This document shows, piece by piece, positions 44,968-57,835 of a stretch of DNA of 64,000 nt. Numbering within the stretch: the first letter of the stretch is position 1; every line of letters starts with the position of its first letter. The notes under the pieces are model-generated. The model had not been told where the DNA came from and did no database searches. It worked only from the letters and a program-made list of their open reading frames with translations. The position numbers were made by a program, and so were the translations under genes. Source of the stretch: Endotrypanum monterogeii (Eukaryota; Euglenozoa; Kinetoplastea; Trypanosomatida; Trypanosomatidae); the NCBI GenBank assembly GCA_000333855.2, contig CM007342.1, forward strand, positions 1 through 64,000, written 5' to 3'.

Positions 44968-47900
44968 TGATTTGATGCACACTGACTGAGGGGTTAGGAG
45001 AAACAAAATTTACGTTGTGGAGATGAGGTAGTGGGTATCTTGCGAGTTAGAGGATATCCCACACAAATCCACACACGCAGGAGGTAAAGAAAATGGATAG
45101 AGGAACCACACTTGTACAGGAAATAGGCGAGCAACGCGTAACCAAGAGATATGCTGGGGGAGAGGCAGTCTGTGCGTATGCGGATAGGGAGGGAGCGGGG
45201 GGGGGGGGGAATTGTGGGGGATGCGGTAGCGGACGAGCGAAAGGACTACAATTCGAAATGTTGAAAACAAACAAAAAAAGGAAACGAAGATGTATCAGTA
45301 ACCGAGGTAATACAGGGACGCGGGGCACCGAGAGGGCTATGCACAAGCCTCAAATAGGTAAATTGAGAAAAGTTGGTGCTTGACAGTAACGTGCTCGGCC
45401 ACCGAACGTCCGCGTGAAATATAAAAAAATAATAGAATTCAAATAATTAGCGTGTGGCAGATCTGGAAGCGTCAGGAAAAAGGAAAAGAGGAAACAAAAA
45501 AAATGAAACAAAACAGCAAAATGATGTCGGTTGAGATAATACTAAAAAGAAAAAAAAAGAGAGAAACAGCAAAACAGTTGTGTGTGAAGGGGTTGAGGGG
45601 AGGGGGGGGGGGGCGGGGCTGAGTCGCCTGCTAAAATTTCTCTGTTTTTTTTTGTTTGGAAACACTTTTTTTTTTTTTTTGTAACGCTGATGCGACAAGA
45701 AAAGTCACTTTCTGAAAAAAGAGTAGCGAAGAGGTTAAGTAAAAAGAAAAAAGGAAACCAAGGGGACCTCAGAAAAGAGAAGCAACTTGAAAATTTATAT
45801 ACACCGCTGCAGAGGGACACACAACTGTGTTACAGTCCCCTATTTATGTTAATGTTGTCGAAAAAGAAAGTACCTGAATATAACAGAAAGAGGGGTTTGA
45901 TTACTAGTCAAGGAGTGTGTGTGTGTGTGTGAACGAGTGAGATCAAACCCGATGCATAACCCCTTCTATCCCCACACCCGAATATAGAAAAAAAATGCAA
46001 AAAAACTAATCTGGGCAATGCCTGTTAATGCAAACAAGATGGAGATACGCGTGAAAAACAAGAGTATTTTTTATTTCTCAAAAGTGAGCGAGGGATACAG
46101 TGTTAACAAGCGCAGTATGGCGGTTTCAGCTTCGGAAAACACAAACGGGAGTAAAGGGGGAGAAAGGGGAGGAGCTCCAGCTATGCACGAAGCAAGAGGG
46201 GGGGAGCAATGAAGGTGATAAAGACGACAACCAGATCAGCAGAAGCAAATAGAGAGCAACTGGAAGAAAACAATACGGATTAAAAAAGTGAAAAAAAAAG
46301 ACAAACACGACCTCCACAGAGACTACTGCGACGAGTAGAAATCACAGAGAGGGAGATCAAAGATCGATAATGTGTGACGGAAAAAGACACACACGCGCGC
46401 GCGCAAGGGAAGAGGGAAAAAAAGAAAATTGCACTGGAGACCCAATAAATACACAAAAATGAATTTGAGAATAATAATGTATATGCTTTTCCTTTTTTGT
46501 GTGTGTTTCCCGGATTTGGTGGAGTAGAAGGGAAACGTTTTTTTTTTTGAGAACACGACAATTTGTCGACCCAGCAACACACAGACACACACACACACAC
46601 ACTCCCACGCACACAAACAAAAAAACAGCAAGAAGGGATGAAGATGATGGAGAGGGAGCAGAGGTGGTGATGGTGATCTGTGTAATGGGCAGAGATAAGA
46701 TGAGGTTAAAAGAAATAGATGGAGCGGCGCGCAAACCGAAGCACGGTTGACAGAGAGAAAAAAGTCAACAACACAATCACTGAGCTATACAAGAAACGAA
46801 GAGGACAAGAGCTAACTGGAGAACAAATGAAACTCACACACAGGTGTGACCTTTTCTTTTCCAGAAAAAAAAAAACTGAAGAGGTGGGGAAAAACTTGGG
46901 AACACAACTTTTGTGTAGCTCAAAGAACACCTTAGAAAGTACAGAAAGGCTCTCAGCTATCAAACAAGAAAAAAAAGACTCCCTGCCACAACACGCACGC
47001 AGATGCAGTGGTTCAACGATGATTCACGGTACCTAATAAACAAAATCGAGAAGGGGGAATATGAAAAGGTGCGCGGCACACGAAACACACACACACAAAA
47101 AATGGGCGAAGCACTGAATTTTAAATGAAAAAAGCGCGAACAGGAAAAAGAAGGAACACGACAAGTGAGGCAGCGTACGCGAAAAAACGATGGGAAAGAA
47201 CGCTGTTGTGAACGAAGAAGAGAAAAAATGGTGCGGCAGAGACTGAATGTGGCAGAGGAGGGTGCAAGTGCGACAAAAGAAGCTGAGTAGCGCACCGGCA
47301 CGCGCGCACACACACACAGACCGAGAAAGGAGGAAGACAACAGCTTGAGCAACAGCAATCAATATTTACACACACAGATACACAAACACAAGAAGTCGAA
47401 AAAAGGGGGGGAATTAAGGGAAAAAGGGAACGAAAAACAAAACCAAAAAAAACATCAAAGGTAAAAAAAAGGTTTATAACGTCGTGGGAAGAAGAGGGGG
47501 GGAGGGGAGGGAAGAGAAGTGTGTGTGTGTGTGGGGGGGGTCAGAACGAATGTCTGTAGAGAAGAATGTAATTTAAATGATATAGGTGAGGCACGAAACA
47601 AGAGATCAAAAAATGGGATAGAAGCCAAAGAGGTATAAGAAAACGCAAGAGAACGTGTGAAAAAAGGAAGAATCCAAAAAACTACGATTGGATTGTCAAA
47701 ACAATTTTTTTTTTTTTTGGAAATTATGTTGGTGGAGACATTGAGGGATGAAGCGGACGCGTGCGAGTATGGAGGTGAGTAGGAAAGAGAAAACAGAAAC
47801 GGAGGAAGGAGAGAAGGGGCGAAAGAGAGAGAGTATATGTGCAAGAGGTAGGTTATCATTTATTGTTGTGGTATCTACCCTTCTTGTTTCGTCCTGGTGA

Positions 47901-48851
47901 CGCAGGATAGGGGAAGGCGGCTATGGGGGGAGGGAATGAGTCACGAGATCATGACACTTGGAAATAGTTGATTAATTCAGTGCGAAAATAGCCCACTGGA
48001 AACAAAAAAAGAGCCGTGTGCCTCACGGTAACTGTTAGCCATTGCACTAGTAAGCAGCTGGGGAGGAAGTCTCCCGTAACGCATCACCGACGGTGTGAGA
48101 ATGCTTTCCCCTGTTCGTGGTACTCTGAACATCCCCAGCTCCTGTCGCTTGGGCAGCGAAAAGGCTCACGATTGCAGTGATATCCCCAACCCTGGAGATC
48201 GTACTAGCGCAAGCCTTTACCTTTTTTTTTTTTATTGTCATTTTAAATTTTTTGTATTCCCCATATATATATATATATATATATATTGATGTATATATAG
48301 TTTCGTGGAATAATAACAAAAAAAGGGTAATCCATCTTTACACCTATTCAACTCGTTTCTACTGAAAATAAAAAATCCATGTAACATGGCGTTTGACCAG
48401 TTTGGATTGCCACCGAAGAGATTTATCCGTGCACTGAAAGGGGAAATAACACTAAATGAGAAAAAATCAAATATGAAATGTGCCTGCGTTCACAGACGCA
48501 TACACAGAGCGTCTCAAGGAAAGTAGTGACTATAAAAACACATTCGCGTGCTGGCGGTTTCGGGTAAAGTGAGGGGTATTTTGAGAAACAGCGAGAAAAA
48601 AAATTGAAATGAACAAGAATGATCGGAGGATTGCGATAGCCATTTCACACCTCCCTGTCATTCACTTACGTACACCACTCCCAGGTTATTCGTTAGATTT
48701 CTTTTTTTACTCATGACACCATAACCTCATACCGGAGTGAGGTCGAAAAATGTGCGAGAGGACCTCAGGTGTGAATGTTCTTGCTTTAAAAGGCATTTTT
48801 TTTTTTGATTGCCACAACACACCCATCTTATCCCCACCTTCGGCACACACA
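44968..48851. other. 3.9 kb gene-free, purine-rich interval
   Basis: Strong A/G bias on the + strand from about 45.1 to 47.9 kb, with G runs at about 45200-45210 and 45601-45612, T14 at 45667-45680, and CA/GT repeats (45915-45931, 46573-46600, 47518-47532). The right part (47.9-48.85 kb) is balanced in composition and is probably the GMP synthase 3' UTR. It includes one 64-codon ATG frame (48047-48241, minus) that I leave as doubtful. Confidence 0.6.
48263..48286. repeat. AT microsatellite
   Basis: Perfect AT alternation, about 24 bases, followed by TGATGTATATATAG. Confidence 0.87.
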
Positions 48852-50822
48852 CTACTCCCACTCAGTGGTGCCAGGGGGCTTCGCAGTGAGGTCGTACATC
48901 ACGCGACTCACAAAGTCAATTTGTTGTAGCTCATTGACGATTTCCGTCAATACCGATATTGGCATGCAGGCAGTACCTGGGGTCGCGGGTATCCCTGTCA
49001 TAAAGTCACTCGTCAAGAAGGTGCGCAAGACCACGCTGTAATTTCCGGTCTTGCCAAAGCCTACAGGGACGAGAATCACCGGCGCCTGACTCAGTGTGCG
49101 AACGAGTTGATGGCTTGTGAGAATGCGGTTGACCTTATCATCGACTAACCGCAGCTTGTCGACCACGTCGTTCGTGAGGCGCGTTGGCGTGACGGCGCTG
49201 GGCGAAACCGATTCCGGGGCGCCAAACAAAAAAACAACGCGATTCACAGAGTGTACTGTCTTGGGAATAGTCTTCGCTATCTGCACCAGTACTGGCCACT
49301 GCTCAGCCGTCGGAAACGACTGCATGGAGAGGGCGACGGCGTAGGCATATGAACGTCCGTCACCCTGAACCCCAACGGTGCGCACTGGGAGTACACAAGC
49401 TGACAGAGCGGCTGTCTCTACAAGGGAAGCGACATGGGGGCAAGATGCATCAGCCCCACTGCACAACCGCTTCACAGTGGCCTCCGTTTCTGAAAAGTTG
49501 GAGTCACGGAAGGAAGTGCCGTCTGTACACAATACGCGTATCGAGAGACCAGGCCCTGGGAACGGCTGGCGCTCGACGAGGTGCCGTGGAATACCGAGAC
49601 GTGCTCCCAGTTCCCGTACCTCATCTTTGTGATAGTCGCAGAGGGGCTCAATGATGAGGCCCGCATCGCGTAGCTTTCGCACAGCCGCGGTGTCGTTGTG
49701 GTGCGTCTTGATAATATCTGCATTGGCGCTGGCATATTTAGAGCCAGATTCGATGAGGTCCGGACGTAAGGTGCCCTGAGCGAGCAGCAGATTCCCCACA
49801 TCGAGATCGAGCTCCTTGATAACACGGTCACATACAGCCATAAAGGTGTTGCCAATGATGTTACGCTTCTCCTCTGGGTCTGTGGTTTCACAGAGCTTTT
49901 TGCTTGTGTATGCCGCGCGATTCCCCGTTTGAGGCATCTCGGTGGTGGCCTGTGCGAAGTCCTCCTGCGCTTCGACAAGGTGAACACGCACGCCGGCGGT
50001 GCGCAATGCCTCCACCACCTGCGAGCTCTCATGTAGCCGCATGAAGCCGTGATCAATGTGGATGCATACAACGCGCTCAGGGCCCAGAGCCTTGAGAAGC
50101 AGCACAGCGCAAACAGTGCTGTCCACACCACCGGAGGCCAGACAGAGCACCTTTTGACCACCACTGGTGCGCTCGCAGATATGTCGCAGTGCTACTGCCT
50201 CTCGATCCTCCATGGTAAAAGAGAAGTTGCAGCCGCACAGCTCCAAAAAATTCTTGAAGATAGTCTTACCCGATGCCGTAAGTTCCACTTCAGGGTGGAA
50301 CTGAACACCAAAGAGTGGCAGGGACTTATGCTGAACCGCGGCGATGATATCGGCAGAGCTGCGCGCAATAACCTCTAGTTGATCACCTGCGGAAGTAATA
50401 GAGTCACCATGAGTGAGAAGCACCGATTCACTAGACTGCAAACCCGCGAAGATAGGCGACGATGTATCCAGGTGAACATGATATTGACCATCCTCACGTA
50501 CCGCCCCGTGGGAGACCGTGCCTCCATACAATTCCGTTAGCATTTGCATACCATAGCAAATCCCGAACACCGGCTTGCCCATGGAAAAAATGGCCTTGTC
50601 GTACGCCAGCGCCGTTGAATCATTCACAGAGCTGGGGCCTCCGCTGATTATGATGCCCTTCAGGTTCGCGTCGTGGCACAGTGTATCAGCCGAGGTGGCG
50701 AGAGGCAAAATCTTTGTCTCCACAAAGAGCTCACGAACCTTTCGGTCAATGATCTTTCCGTACTGGGAGCCTGCATCGAGGATGGCGATGTACTCACCCT
50801 GCACTACGCCTTCACTGGTCAT
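48852..50822 (-). CDS. GMPS: GMP synthase (glutamine-hydrolysing)
   Basis: The 656-residue enzyme converts XMP to GMP using ATP and glutamine, the last step of guanine-nucleotide formation from IMP or salvaged xanthine, important in parasites that cannot make purines. The class I glutamine amidotransferase domain covers about 1-200: ILDAGSQYGKIIDRKVRE near the start, nucleophile Cys89 in VFGICYGMQML, and His176/Glu178 in GVQFHPEVE. The ATP-pyrophosphatase domain follows with the P-loop SGGVDST at 230-236. A dimerisation domain ends in the conserved MYDLTAKPPGTTEWE. Length is near the human enzyme (693) and above bacterial GuaA (about 525), reflecting eukaryote-type insertions. All expected catalytic residues are present. 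The ATG at 50820-50822 directly precedes the conserved region. No peroxisomal-type C-terminal tripeptide is seen. Confidence 0.97.
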   Translation of the reverse strand: MTSEGVVQGEYIAILDAGSQYGKIIDRKVRELFVETKILPLATSADTLCHDANLKGIIISGGPSSVNDSTALAYDKAIFSMGKPVFGICYGMQMLTELYGGTVSHGAVREDGQYHVHLDTSSPIFAGLQSSESVLLTHGDSITSAGDQLEVIARSSADIIAAVQHKSLPLFGVQFHPEVELTASGKTIFKNFLELCGCNFSFTMEDREAVALRHICERTSGGQKVLCLASGGVDSTVCAVLLLKALGPERVVCIHIDHGFMRLHESSQVVEALRTAGVRVHLVEAQEDFAQATTEMPQTGNRAAYTSKKLCETTDPEEKRNIIGNTFMAVCDRVIKELDLDVGNLLLAQGTLRPDLIESGSKYASANADIIKTHHNDTAAVRKLRDAGLIIEPLCDYHKDEVRELGARLGIPRHLVERQPFPGPGLSIRVLCTDGTSFRDSNFSETEATVKRLCSGADASCPHVASLVETAALSACVLPVRTVGVQGDGRSYAYAVALSMQSFPTAEQWPVLVQIAKTIPKTVHSVNRVVFLFGAPESVSPSAVTPTRLTNDVVDKLRLVDDKVNRILTSHQLVRTLSQAPVILVPVGFGKTGNYSVVLRTFLTSDFMTGIPATPGTACMPISVLTEIVNELQQIDFVSRVMYDLTAKPPGTTEWE

Positions 50823-51716
50823 TTTTTCTTCTTTTCTTTCTTGTGTCCACTGGCAAAAGCAAGTCCGTTCAAATACACCCCTTCAGTGTAGATGTATGTA
50901 AATTATGAGACGTGAATGTATGTATGTGTATGCTCGTTTGTGGGAGAAAGGGAAGGAAGAAGGTGGGGATAGACGGGGAGGGGGCAGCTATGGGATCCCG
51001 AGGAAGACAAGAGAAGTTACAAATGCAGAGGAGGAGAAACAAAAAAAATTGCGGGAGATTCTACCAAGAAAGAATTCAGCAGAGCGTAAACGTTAACGTA
51101 ATCAACAACAAAACAAAAAAAATAAAAATTATGTATCTATACGGATATCCTTTGCTGTGAAAGTGTACAAGCGAGTTTGTATCTTGAAGATTTTATTTGA
51201 AGAGGAAGAAAGGAGAGGAGTGGTGGAGAAACAGACTACACAAGCCATGATGTATACTAGAATAGGTGAAGCCACGTGTTGGCGTATCATAAGAGCAGAA
51301 ACCCCCTTCCCGCATACCATTAATGTCACATCAGCGCGAGGAATAATCAAGGAACAAAAACGCTTTCAATGAGATAACGGGCGGTCTTATGCTCATAAAT
51401 CGAGAAATAAGGCAGTGAGTCTCTCTTTAGTGCGTAACACGTAACGAGAGAGCGAAAAAAAAAGGGGGCATATTTTGTTGTATGATTCAGTAGTTTTTTT
51501 CCCCCCAACTATCATCACCACTTTGCTGTTAGCAGATCGCCGAGAATACCTGTCTGTCTATTACCTCCCTATAGTTGATCTACACCATGCTGCACACGCT
51601 GTGGACCGCTTCGTCGTAACTTAGAAAGGTGCGCTGAGAAAACGAGTAACCCGTCACTTCTCAACGGTTGCACAACCACCTTCATATGAGAACACACTAT
51701 TCATACTCTTCCCTCG
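50823..51716. other. Intergenic region between the RRM gene and GMP synthase
   Basis: About 0.9 kb. Purine-rich on + over 50940-51070, giving minus-strand pyrimidine tracts suitable for GMP synthase splicing; an A/G tract also lies at 51454-51467. No gene is supported. Confidence 0.6.
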
Positions 51717-51965
51717 TCACTTTTGTCGGACGAATACGCGCAGATAAGCGCCATCAAACTCCATACCTTCCATGTTCACCGCTGCCGACGCAGCGTCCTC
51801 TTTCTCTTCAAAAGAAATATCTGCAGTAGCACTGCTGCCGCGCCCGAGCTCATCTTCACCGACAGCAGTGAAGCCAATAACTTCCCCAAAGCACGCGCAT
51901 AAGCGCAGAAGCCTTTCCGCGGAATATTTGGCAGGGAGATTGCGAATACGAATGGATGTCTCCAT
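51717..51965 (-). CDS. Single-RRM mini protein
   Basis: The 82-residue product consists of one RNA recognition motif and nothing else. RNP2 is IRIRNLP (residues 5-11), followed by helix 1 ([18 protein letters not shown]), then a degenerate RNP1 ([11 protein letters not shown]) and the second helix and last strand ([25 protein letters not shown]). The C-terminal part resembles the RRM of CYP33/PPIE and snRNP-type RRMs. RNP1 lacks most of the usual aromatic residues, so it may bind protein rather than RNA, or bind RNA weakly. The start is the ATG at 51963-51965; the upstream TTG at 51971 is unlikely. It lies between GMP synthase and a coiled-coil gene, and its partner is unknown. Confidence 0.85.
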   Translation of the reverse strand: METSIRIRNLPAKYSAERLLRLCACFGEVIGFTAVGEDELGRGSSATADISFEEKEDAASAAVNMEGMEFDGAYLRVFVRQK

Positions 51966-53188
51966 GGACAAGAGCGATGAATGCCAGTGAGCCGAAGAAG
52001 GGCTCCTCTTCGCTCCAATCGTGCAATGTGAAGAAGTTTGAAGACAGCAGTTCCCACCAAGGGTGGGCGTGTTTTAAGAGAGTGGATATTATATTATTCT
52101 TGCAATAGCCTTGAGATTGTGGGAGTGGTGTGAGAAGGAGCCAATGCAAAAAAAAAAGGATTTATATAGAAACAGAGGGAAAAAAAAGGTCGGATCATTA
52201 CTCAGGCGGCGCTCAAGAGAGCAACAATAGTGCACCCCATGGACTTTGAATGGGTTCTCAATAGAGCTGAAGCGTATATCACAGATGTTCTATCCTCGAC
52301 ATACGCAGCCCAGTGATCATCCCACAGCGCAGGGAAACAGTGTCGATCCACACCCTCCTCCTCAGTAAGGTCATCAGAATATAACTTTAAAAAGCACAGC
52401 CCTCACTCCGCATACAGTGGTCTTCGTGATTTGTCTGAGAAGGCAGACACGAGGCTTCATCTTTCTCGACGCACGCACACGCACACACACACACAACAAC
52501 ATTGAGTACCACAGGTGTATATATAGAATAATCTTTGTTTGCTTTTCTTTGCGTCTCATCAATCAGCGTGACCAACGACATCAAGACAAAATAGGGGGAA
52601 AAACGTGAGGGAGGTGTATCTAGCCAACGCCAACGGAAATGTAACCAGCGCCATTAGCGGTGATCCGGATATCATCATTCATGATGGACCCGGTCAAATC
52701 ATGTAAAAGCAAAAAAAAATGAAAGAGGTGCGGAAAAAAAAAGGGGGGGGGGTGGAGCAGTCCATGATATAAACAAACAAACACAGAGGGGATGGAAGGC
52801 ATGGGTAAAATTGTGGGGCACCTTCCCATCTTACACAACATTGAAGGTGAACAAGAAAACACTCTGGTGCATCTATGTGAAAATGAACGGACACGGCTGC
52901 TCCCATAGGAGGCGGGGCGGGACGATGCAGCAGAAAACACTTCATCGTCTCTTTTCCGTTCCCAAGCAGCAAAGCCAAATGCTGAAAGAAGAAAAAAAAA
53001 AAAGAGGTCAGAGGCAAAACCATTATCAACAGCAGCAGTCGACCTTATTCAGAAACAATTCTTTTTTTTTTTCAAGCAGCGAAACGACACTGACTGATTC
53101 AAAAAAGAGGGAAGGGAGCAAGGGACGAGATGAACCTTGTTGGTGTGAAGTATAACGAGGAATCACCGACCCATTCCCTCTCGAGGTC
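51966..53188. other. 1.2 kb intergenic region
   Basis: Balanced composition to about 52.6 kb, then A and G runs (52710-52750, 52990-53003). A CA tract lies at 52480-52497. No gene is supported. Confidence 0.6.
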
Positions 53189-53923
53189 CTAGACAGACAC
53201 TGTGGAGCGTAGTTCTCCCAGCATCCGCAAGTTATCTTGAATCTGAAAATTGTTTGCTTCGTGCAGCAGATCTGCCCATACATTCTTGCCCTCTTCAGCA
53301 GCTGCCACCTCATCTAAAATGTGTTTGCGAGCATTCGATTTCTCGTTCCACTCCTTCATCGCCTGTTCAAGCGCCCACGACTTGGCCTCTGCCTCGATGG
53401 TAGCGAGTGTCTCAGCGACGCGGCTTTTGATCTTCATGATTTTGTTGTCGTGCGCTGTTTTCTCGGCCGGAATACCAGCGGTGTGCTTCTTGATGACGGA
53501 CAGTAGTTGCTCTCGCGCTTCGTCACGAGATAGACGAAATGTGTTCAGCCGTTCTCGCACGGCCGCATCGCTCTCCTCCGCCTCTTTTGTGCGCGCGTCG
53601 ACCATTTGTTTGCGTTTATTTAGTATGATCTGGTGCTCATCATTGCGCCTTCGCCGCTCCTCTACTTTTCCGTGTAACTCCTGAGTCTCTCGCTTGATAC
53701 GCTGCAACTCATCTTTTTTTCGAGCCACCTGCTCCTCGATAGCGCTACTTGTGTTACGGATGTTTTCCTTCTCGAGATCCCACTGCTGCACCATTCTTGT
53801 ATGCTCAACTTCGAGCTCCTGGAGGGATCTCCGGACCGTCTCCAACTCGTTTCCCTTTTCCGTCAAATTTCCTTTCAGCACGCGCCAGCGCTGAATAAGC
53901 TCAGTGACCTGCGATTTGTCCAT
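53189..53923 (-). CDS. Coiled-coil protein of unknown function
   Basis: From the ATG at 53921-53923 the frame encodes 244 residues, nearly all charged alpha-helix with heptad character from residue 5 to about 215 (for example KKDELQRIKRETQELHGKVE), with a short break near TAGIPAEKTAH (about 148-158), then a final helix and a Leu-rich end (DNLRMLGELRSTVSV). A helical hairpin or dimeric rod is likely. The 18 codons upstream have no ATG. The break and the size recall small spindle, kinetochore or intraflagellar-transport rods, but I see nothing diagnostic. No membrane segment or targeting signal is present. Confidence 0.85.
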   Translation of the reverse strand: MDKSQVTELIQRWRVLKGNLTEKGNELETVRRSLQELEVEHTRMVQQWDLEKENIRNTSSAIEEQVARKKDELQRIKRETQELHGKVEERRRRNDEHQIILNKRKQMVDARTKEAEESDAAVRERLNTFRLSRDEAREQLLSVIKKHTAGIPAEKTAHDNKIMKIKSRVAETLATIEAEAKSWALEQAMKEWNEKSNARKHILDEVAAAEEGKNVWADLLHEANNFQIQDNLRMLGELRSTVSV

Positions 53924-54224
53924 TATCAAAAAACCCTTCGTTTTTTTTTTCGAAAAAAAGATAAGTGACAAAGGCACACCTGAAGAAACTCGTCTGTGAA
54001 TGTCTGTGAGGTATTGTGAAATCTATGGTAGCTATCGTCAAGGGGCTGTGTGTTTTGCTTTGGGCGCCGGATGCTTCTCCCATCTGCGAATGGCGAAGAG
54101 GGGCAGGGGTGGGGAGAAGGGAGGCCAGATTCGTGATGTAGAAGAGGTTCGGGAGGTAAAGAAGCAGGATGCTACGAGCTTCATGGAGCTTTAATGAGAA
54201 AATCGACGCCAGCTCGCGGCGCGC

Positions 54225-54242
54225 GCACACACACACACACAC
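54225..54242 (+). repeat. AC microsatellite
   Basis: Nine AC units directly after a GCGCGC stretch, about 300 bases upstream of the coiled-coil gene. Confidence 0.85.
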
Positions 54243-54907
54243 ATAGACATCCTTGACGGACTGCTGTTCCGTTTCTCAGTGTTATCTTTTCATAATACCG
54301 TAGGGTTACACGATAAAATCACTGTTGCTCACATCATCTGCAAACACGCCACGACTTATTGATCATTATTTTTGCTATCTTAAGCACACAGGTACACCAT
54401 CCCTATCTGTTATCACCAAGTGGCCCACTCACTCTACCATCAATGGTGGCGATCAGAGAGGAGAACAGAAAAACCAACCAAAAAAAAACAGAGTCTGCGC
54501 ATACACGAATTCAGTGACAAAATGTATATGGAAGAGAAACACAGGTTGGCGCGCGCAACGGTGAGTGTACGCAGAGTGCCGGAAAAAGAAAGATACACCA
54601 CACAGACAAAATCATAGGATATGATACAAGCGATCGTGTGTGCCTCGCACATATTGAACCGACTCACGCACATGTATGGGTCCTCAACTTCACACATTGA
54701 CGAACAAAGAAGTAAAGGGGGGTGAGGGTGCAGACGAACAGGCATCCGTATCGAAGGAAAGCCGGGGTGCATACCGGATGCCCCAAGAACAGGAAAATAC
54801 AAATACACCGGAGAAGTTCTCAGCACGGAAAACAATAAAGAAGGGTATAGCAAACATTCCACAATGCAAACAATGCCTCCCGGTGCCACACTGAACAACC
54901 CTACGTG

Positions 54908-54929
54908 TATATATATATATATATATATA
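54908..54929. repeat. TA microsatellite
   Basis: Eleven TA units. Confidence 0.87.
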
Positions 54930-56118
54930 AACTACCTCTAGCACACCGTCCTCTCCACGACCACAACGCGCTCACATAGACTCACACACGCTCAACAACA
55001 AAAAAATTGAAATAAAACTTTACGATGAGCTAAAGGGAAAGATGAGGCTCAGTAACATAGTCACCTTTATTACAGAGGTAAAAACTGATATATACCTATG
55101 CATATATATACACATATATACATATATATAGGGGGAGAGAGTGATCTTCATAGATGAAGTAGGTCGGAGTCAGTGATATATGACAACTAAAGGCGTATGT
55201 AACACACACACACGCAACCGAACGGGTGTTGTGTACTCTGATTTTTAGTGGGAGGGTAGGGAAGCCCCATTAAATATCTTCTTTAAATAAAAAAAGACAC
55301 CTTCGGTGATGGATCACTTTTCCGGTTTGTTAATCGACTGGAAAACTCTCATACACTTTTTGACCCAGTGATGGTGTCGGTGCTAGTTAATATATTTTTG
55401 AACATTATATATGCAGATGTATCCGGGTGTTGTTGGCTAGGCCGGTGAGACGCCAGCGGACCTAGAGCACAAGAACAACAACAACAACAACAAAAAACAG
55501 GTGTCGGGTGAGATCAGGTAAAAAATGAGCAAAATTCACAGATGAGGGCTGTGTGTCCGCTCGTGGTCGTGTCGACCGACTGTTGAGGTACAGAAGATCA
55601 GGAGACGATGATAAACTCTTGGAGGGCTTTGAATAGACCGGGGACGATCGTTAGAATATTGCAAAAGAATCAAATAAATCAAAATAAAATGGAGGAAGAA
55701 ATATAAATTGATGTGTGAAAGACAAACGTAGGGGTTGTACAGTCGGTGTTTCCTTTTCACTGCAGGCCCGAGTGAGGAAGAATGAAGATAATGATCAAAA
55801 GATAGGGTTGAGATAAAGTCACGGGCAGGATAATAATATGTAAAAAAAAAAAGAGATGAAAAGAAGAAAAACGCTCTAAAATGGGGAAGAAGCGGCATCA
55901 TATATCTTTCTAATGTATTTTTTTTTACCGTTTTTTTTTTTTTGTTGTGTGTGTGTACGCGAGAGATGCGCGTGTGCCTTTGCGGGAGATCTGAGGAGGA
56001 GGAAACATTTAAAAAGGGGTATTAAAAAAAAAAAAACCTTGAGGTCTCACTCGCCCATATACCCACGTGAGTTATGTTTTGTCTTCTCCAGTGGGAGACA
56101 TAAGCGACACACACAAAA

Positions 56119-56144
56119 GCACACACACACACACACACACACAC
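56119..56144 (+). repeat. AC microsatellite
   Basis: About thirteen AC units. Similar AC tracts lie at 56819-56848 and 57139-57163, so three occur within about 1 kb in the same orientation. Confidence 0.87.
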
Positions 56145-57235
56145 GGGCTGTTGAGTGAATAAAAGAAAAAAAAAGACAAAATCATTGAAAAGAGATTCCC
56201 GTTCATCTTCTCAGAGATAGTCGTCGTGTAGAAAATCAAGACAAACAAAAGAGGGAATGATTGGGGGAGAAAAAAAACAGAGTAGCCACCTCTAGAGACA
56301 CGAATACGCAGAAACATACTGAATCGAGTAGAAAGTTGGTTTGTGGAAGAGTGGGGGGGGAGGAGGAAGAAGAGGGAGTGTCTTCGTAGAACAGTCAATC
56401 CCTTCAGGGACAGACAGAGGAGAAGTCGGGGGGGGGGAATCTGAAAATAAAACAAATACACCTTGTTGTGGTTTGGCAAGAGAATGGAAGGGAAGGAAAA
56501 AACAAAAACATCCAGTAAAAAAGGGGAACTTGAGCGCGCCGCGAGACGAGACACGCAGGAGGCAGCGTTTTTATACTTCTATCGCGCGAGGTTTCCTTTT
56601 ACCCCTGTCTGTACAAAATAATAATAATATTAACAATAATAAATTAAAAAAAAAAAAAGAAGACGACTTAGACCAACAAAAACGCCACTAAAACAAAGAG
56701 AGGCGAATGTGAGGCAGATGTGAGGCACGCCACGCAAAGGAACGTGACACATCGCACACGAATTACGTCAACTGCCTGGCTAGGAAGAATCAGAGTGGAA
56801 TGCCGTGTACATGCAACGACACACACACACACACACGCACACACACACAGAGAGAGAGAAAGAAAAGGAATCTCTCCCTCTCTGAGTTATCACAATAACA
56901 AAGCAACTGAATCATCGCTGTTCAAAAGAAGCGACGCATCCCGACAGGAACACACGCACAGAAACATGCACCTGTGCGTGCTGTGTGTGTGTGTGTGTCT
57001 TGATATTTCTACTCGACCCAGCAGCCTGAGAGTGAGAGCTGCGTCACGCTCATTACGCGGGCATGTCTCTCCCCGCAGATTGAAATCTTTGGGGGAAAAA
57101 AAACTCAAAAAAGGGAGCGTCAGGGGAATATACACCCACACCAACACACACACACACACACACGCAGCGCGATAACACTTTAGTAAAGAGAAAAAAAAGG
57201 GAAGCGTAAGAGGCATATAAATGCAAACACAAATA

Positions 57236-57242
<7 letters not shown>

Positions 57243-57273
<31 letters not shown>
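57243..57273. repeat. TA microsatellite
   Basis: About fifteen TA units, followed by TGTATGTATG. Confidence 0.87.
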
Positions 57274-57282
<9 letters not shown>

Positions 57283-57835
57283 CAGGTATGTCGACATATA
57301 TAGTACAAGCTATTTTTTTTTTGTGTATACAAAATCCCAGTGAAACAGGCGATTAATCTATCCACAGCTATGTACGAATCACCCAGTTCACAAAGACGAA
57401 GAGAAAAGCAAGGAGGAGGGAAGGCGGCAGATAAAGTTTATCAAGATGCGCCTACATACACGTTAGAAACACGCAATGACGTTGAACGCACCTCCACAAA
57501 TGGGGGAGAGAAAACAAAAATAACAAAGAAAAACAGCTAAGCTCTGCTTCAAGGGAAAAGAAGAAAACTATAAATGAATTTTTTTTTCTACTTAAGTAAC
57601 TTTACAGTATCACCAAAATTTTCGATTGTCGGGAGGCAACTGATACGCGCACTGCCCACGTTCTTTTTTTTTTTTATGGAACACTCAAGAGTCGTAACAC
57701 TTCCGCGTGAGACTTGTAAAATAGAAAAAGATGAAGAAGCAGACACACACGCCTGCATTTAATGTCAGTTGGGTTTGTGTGAACAAGATCAGAAAGGAAT
57801 AAAATCAGTCAAAAAAAGTCGGCATGAGGGGAGTT

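Noticed and set aside
48047..48241. 64-codon minus-strand ATG frame with Ala/Thr/Ser-rich product
   Set aside because: It starts directly in an A-run, lies next to an AT microsatellite in the probable GMP synthase 3' UTR, and shows no motif. It could be revisited if ribosome footprints exist.
54440..54898. 152-codon minus-strand frame with hydrophobic character
   Set aside because: It starts at TTG, is Cys/Ser/Phe/Leu-biased, and shows no family motif; it is likely a composition effect.
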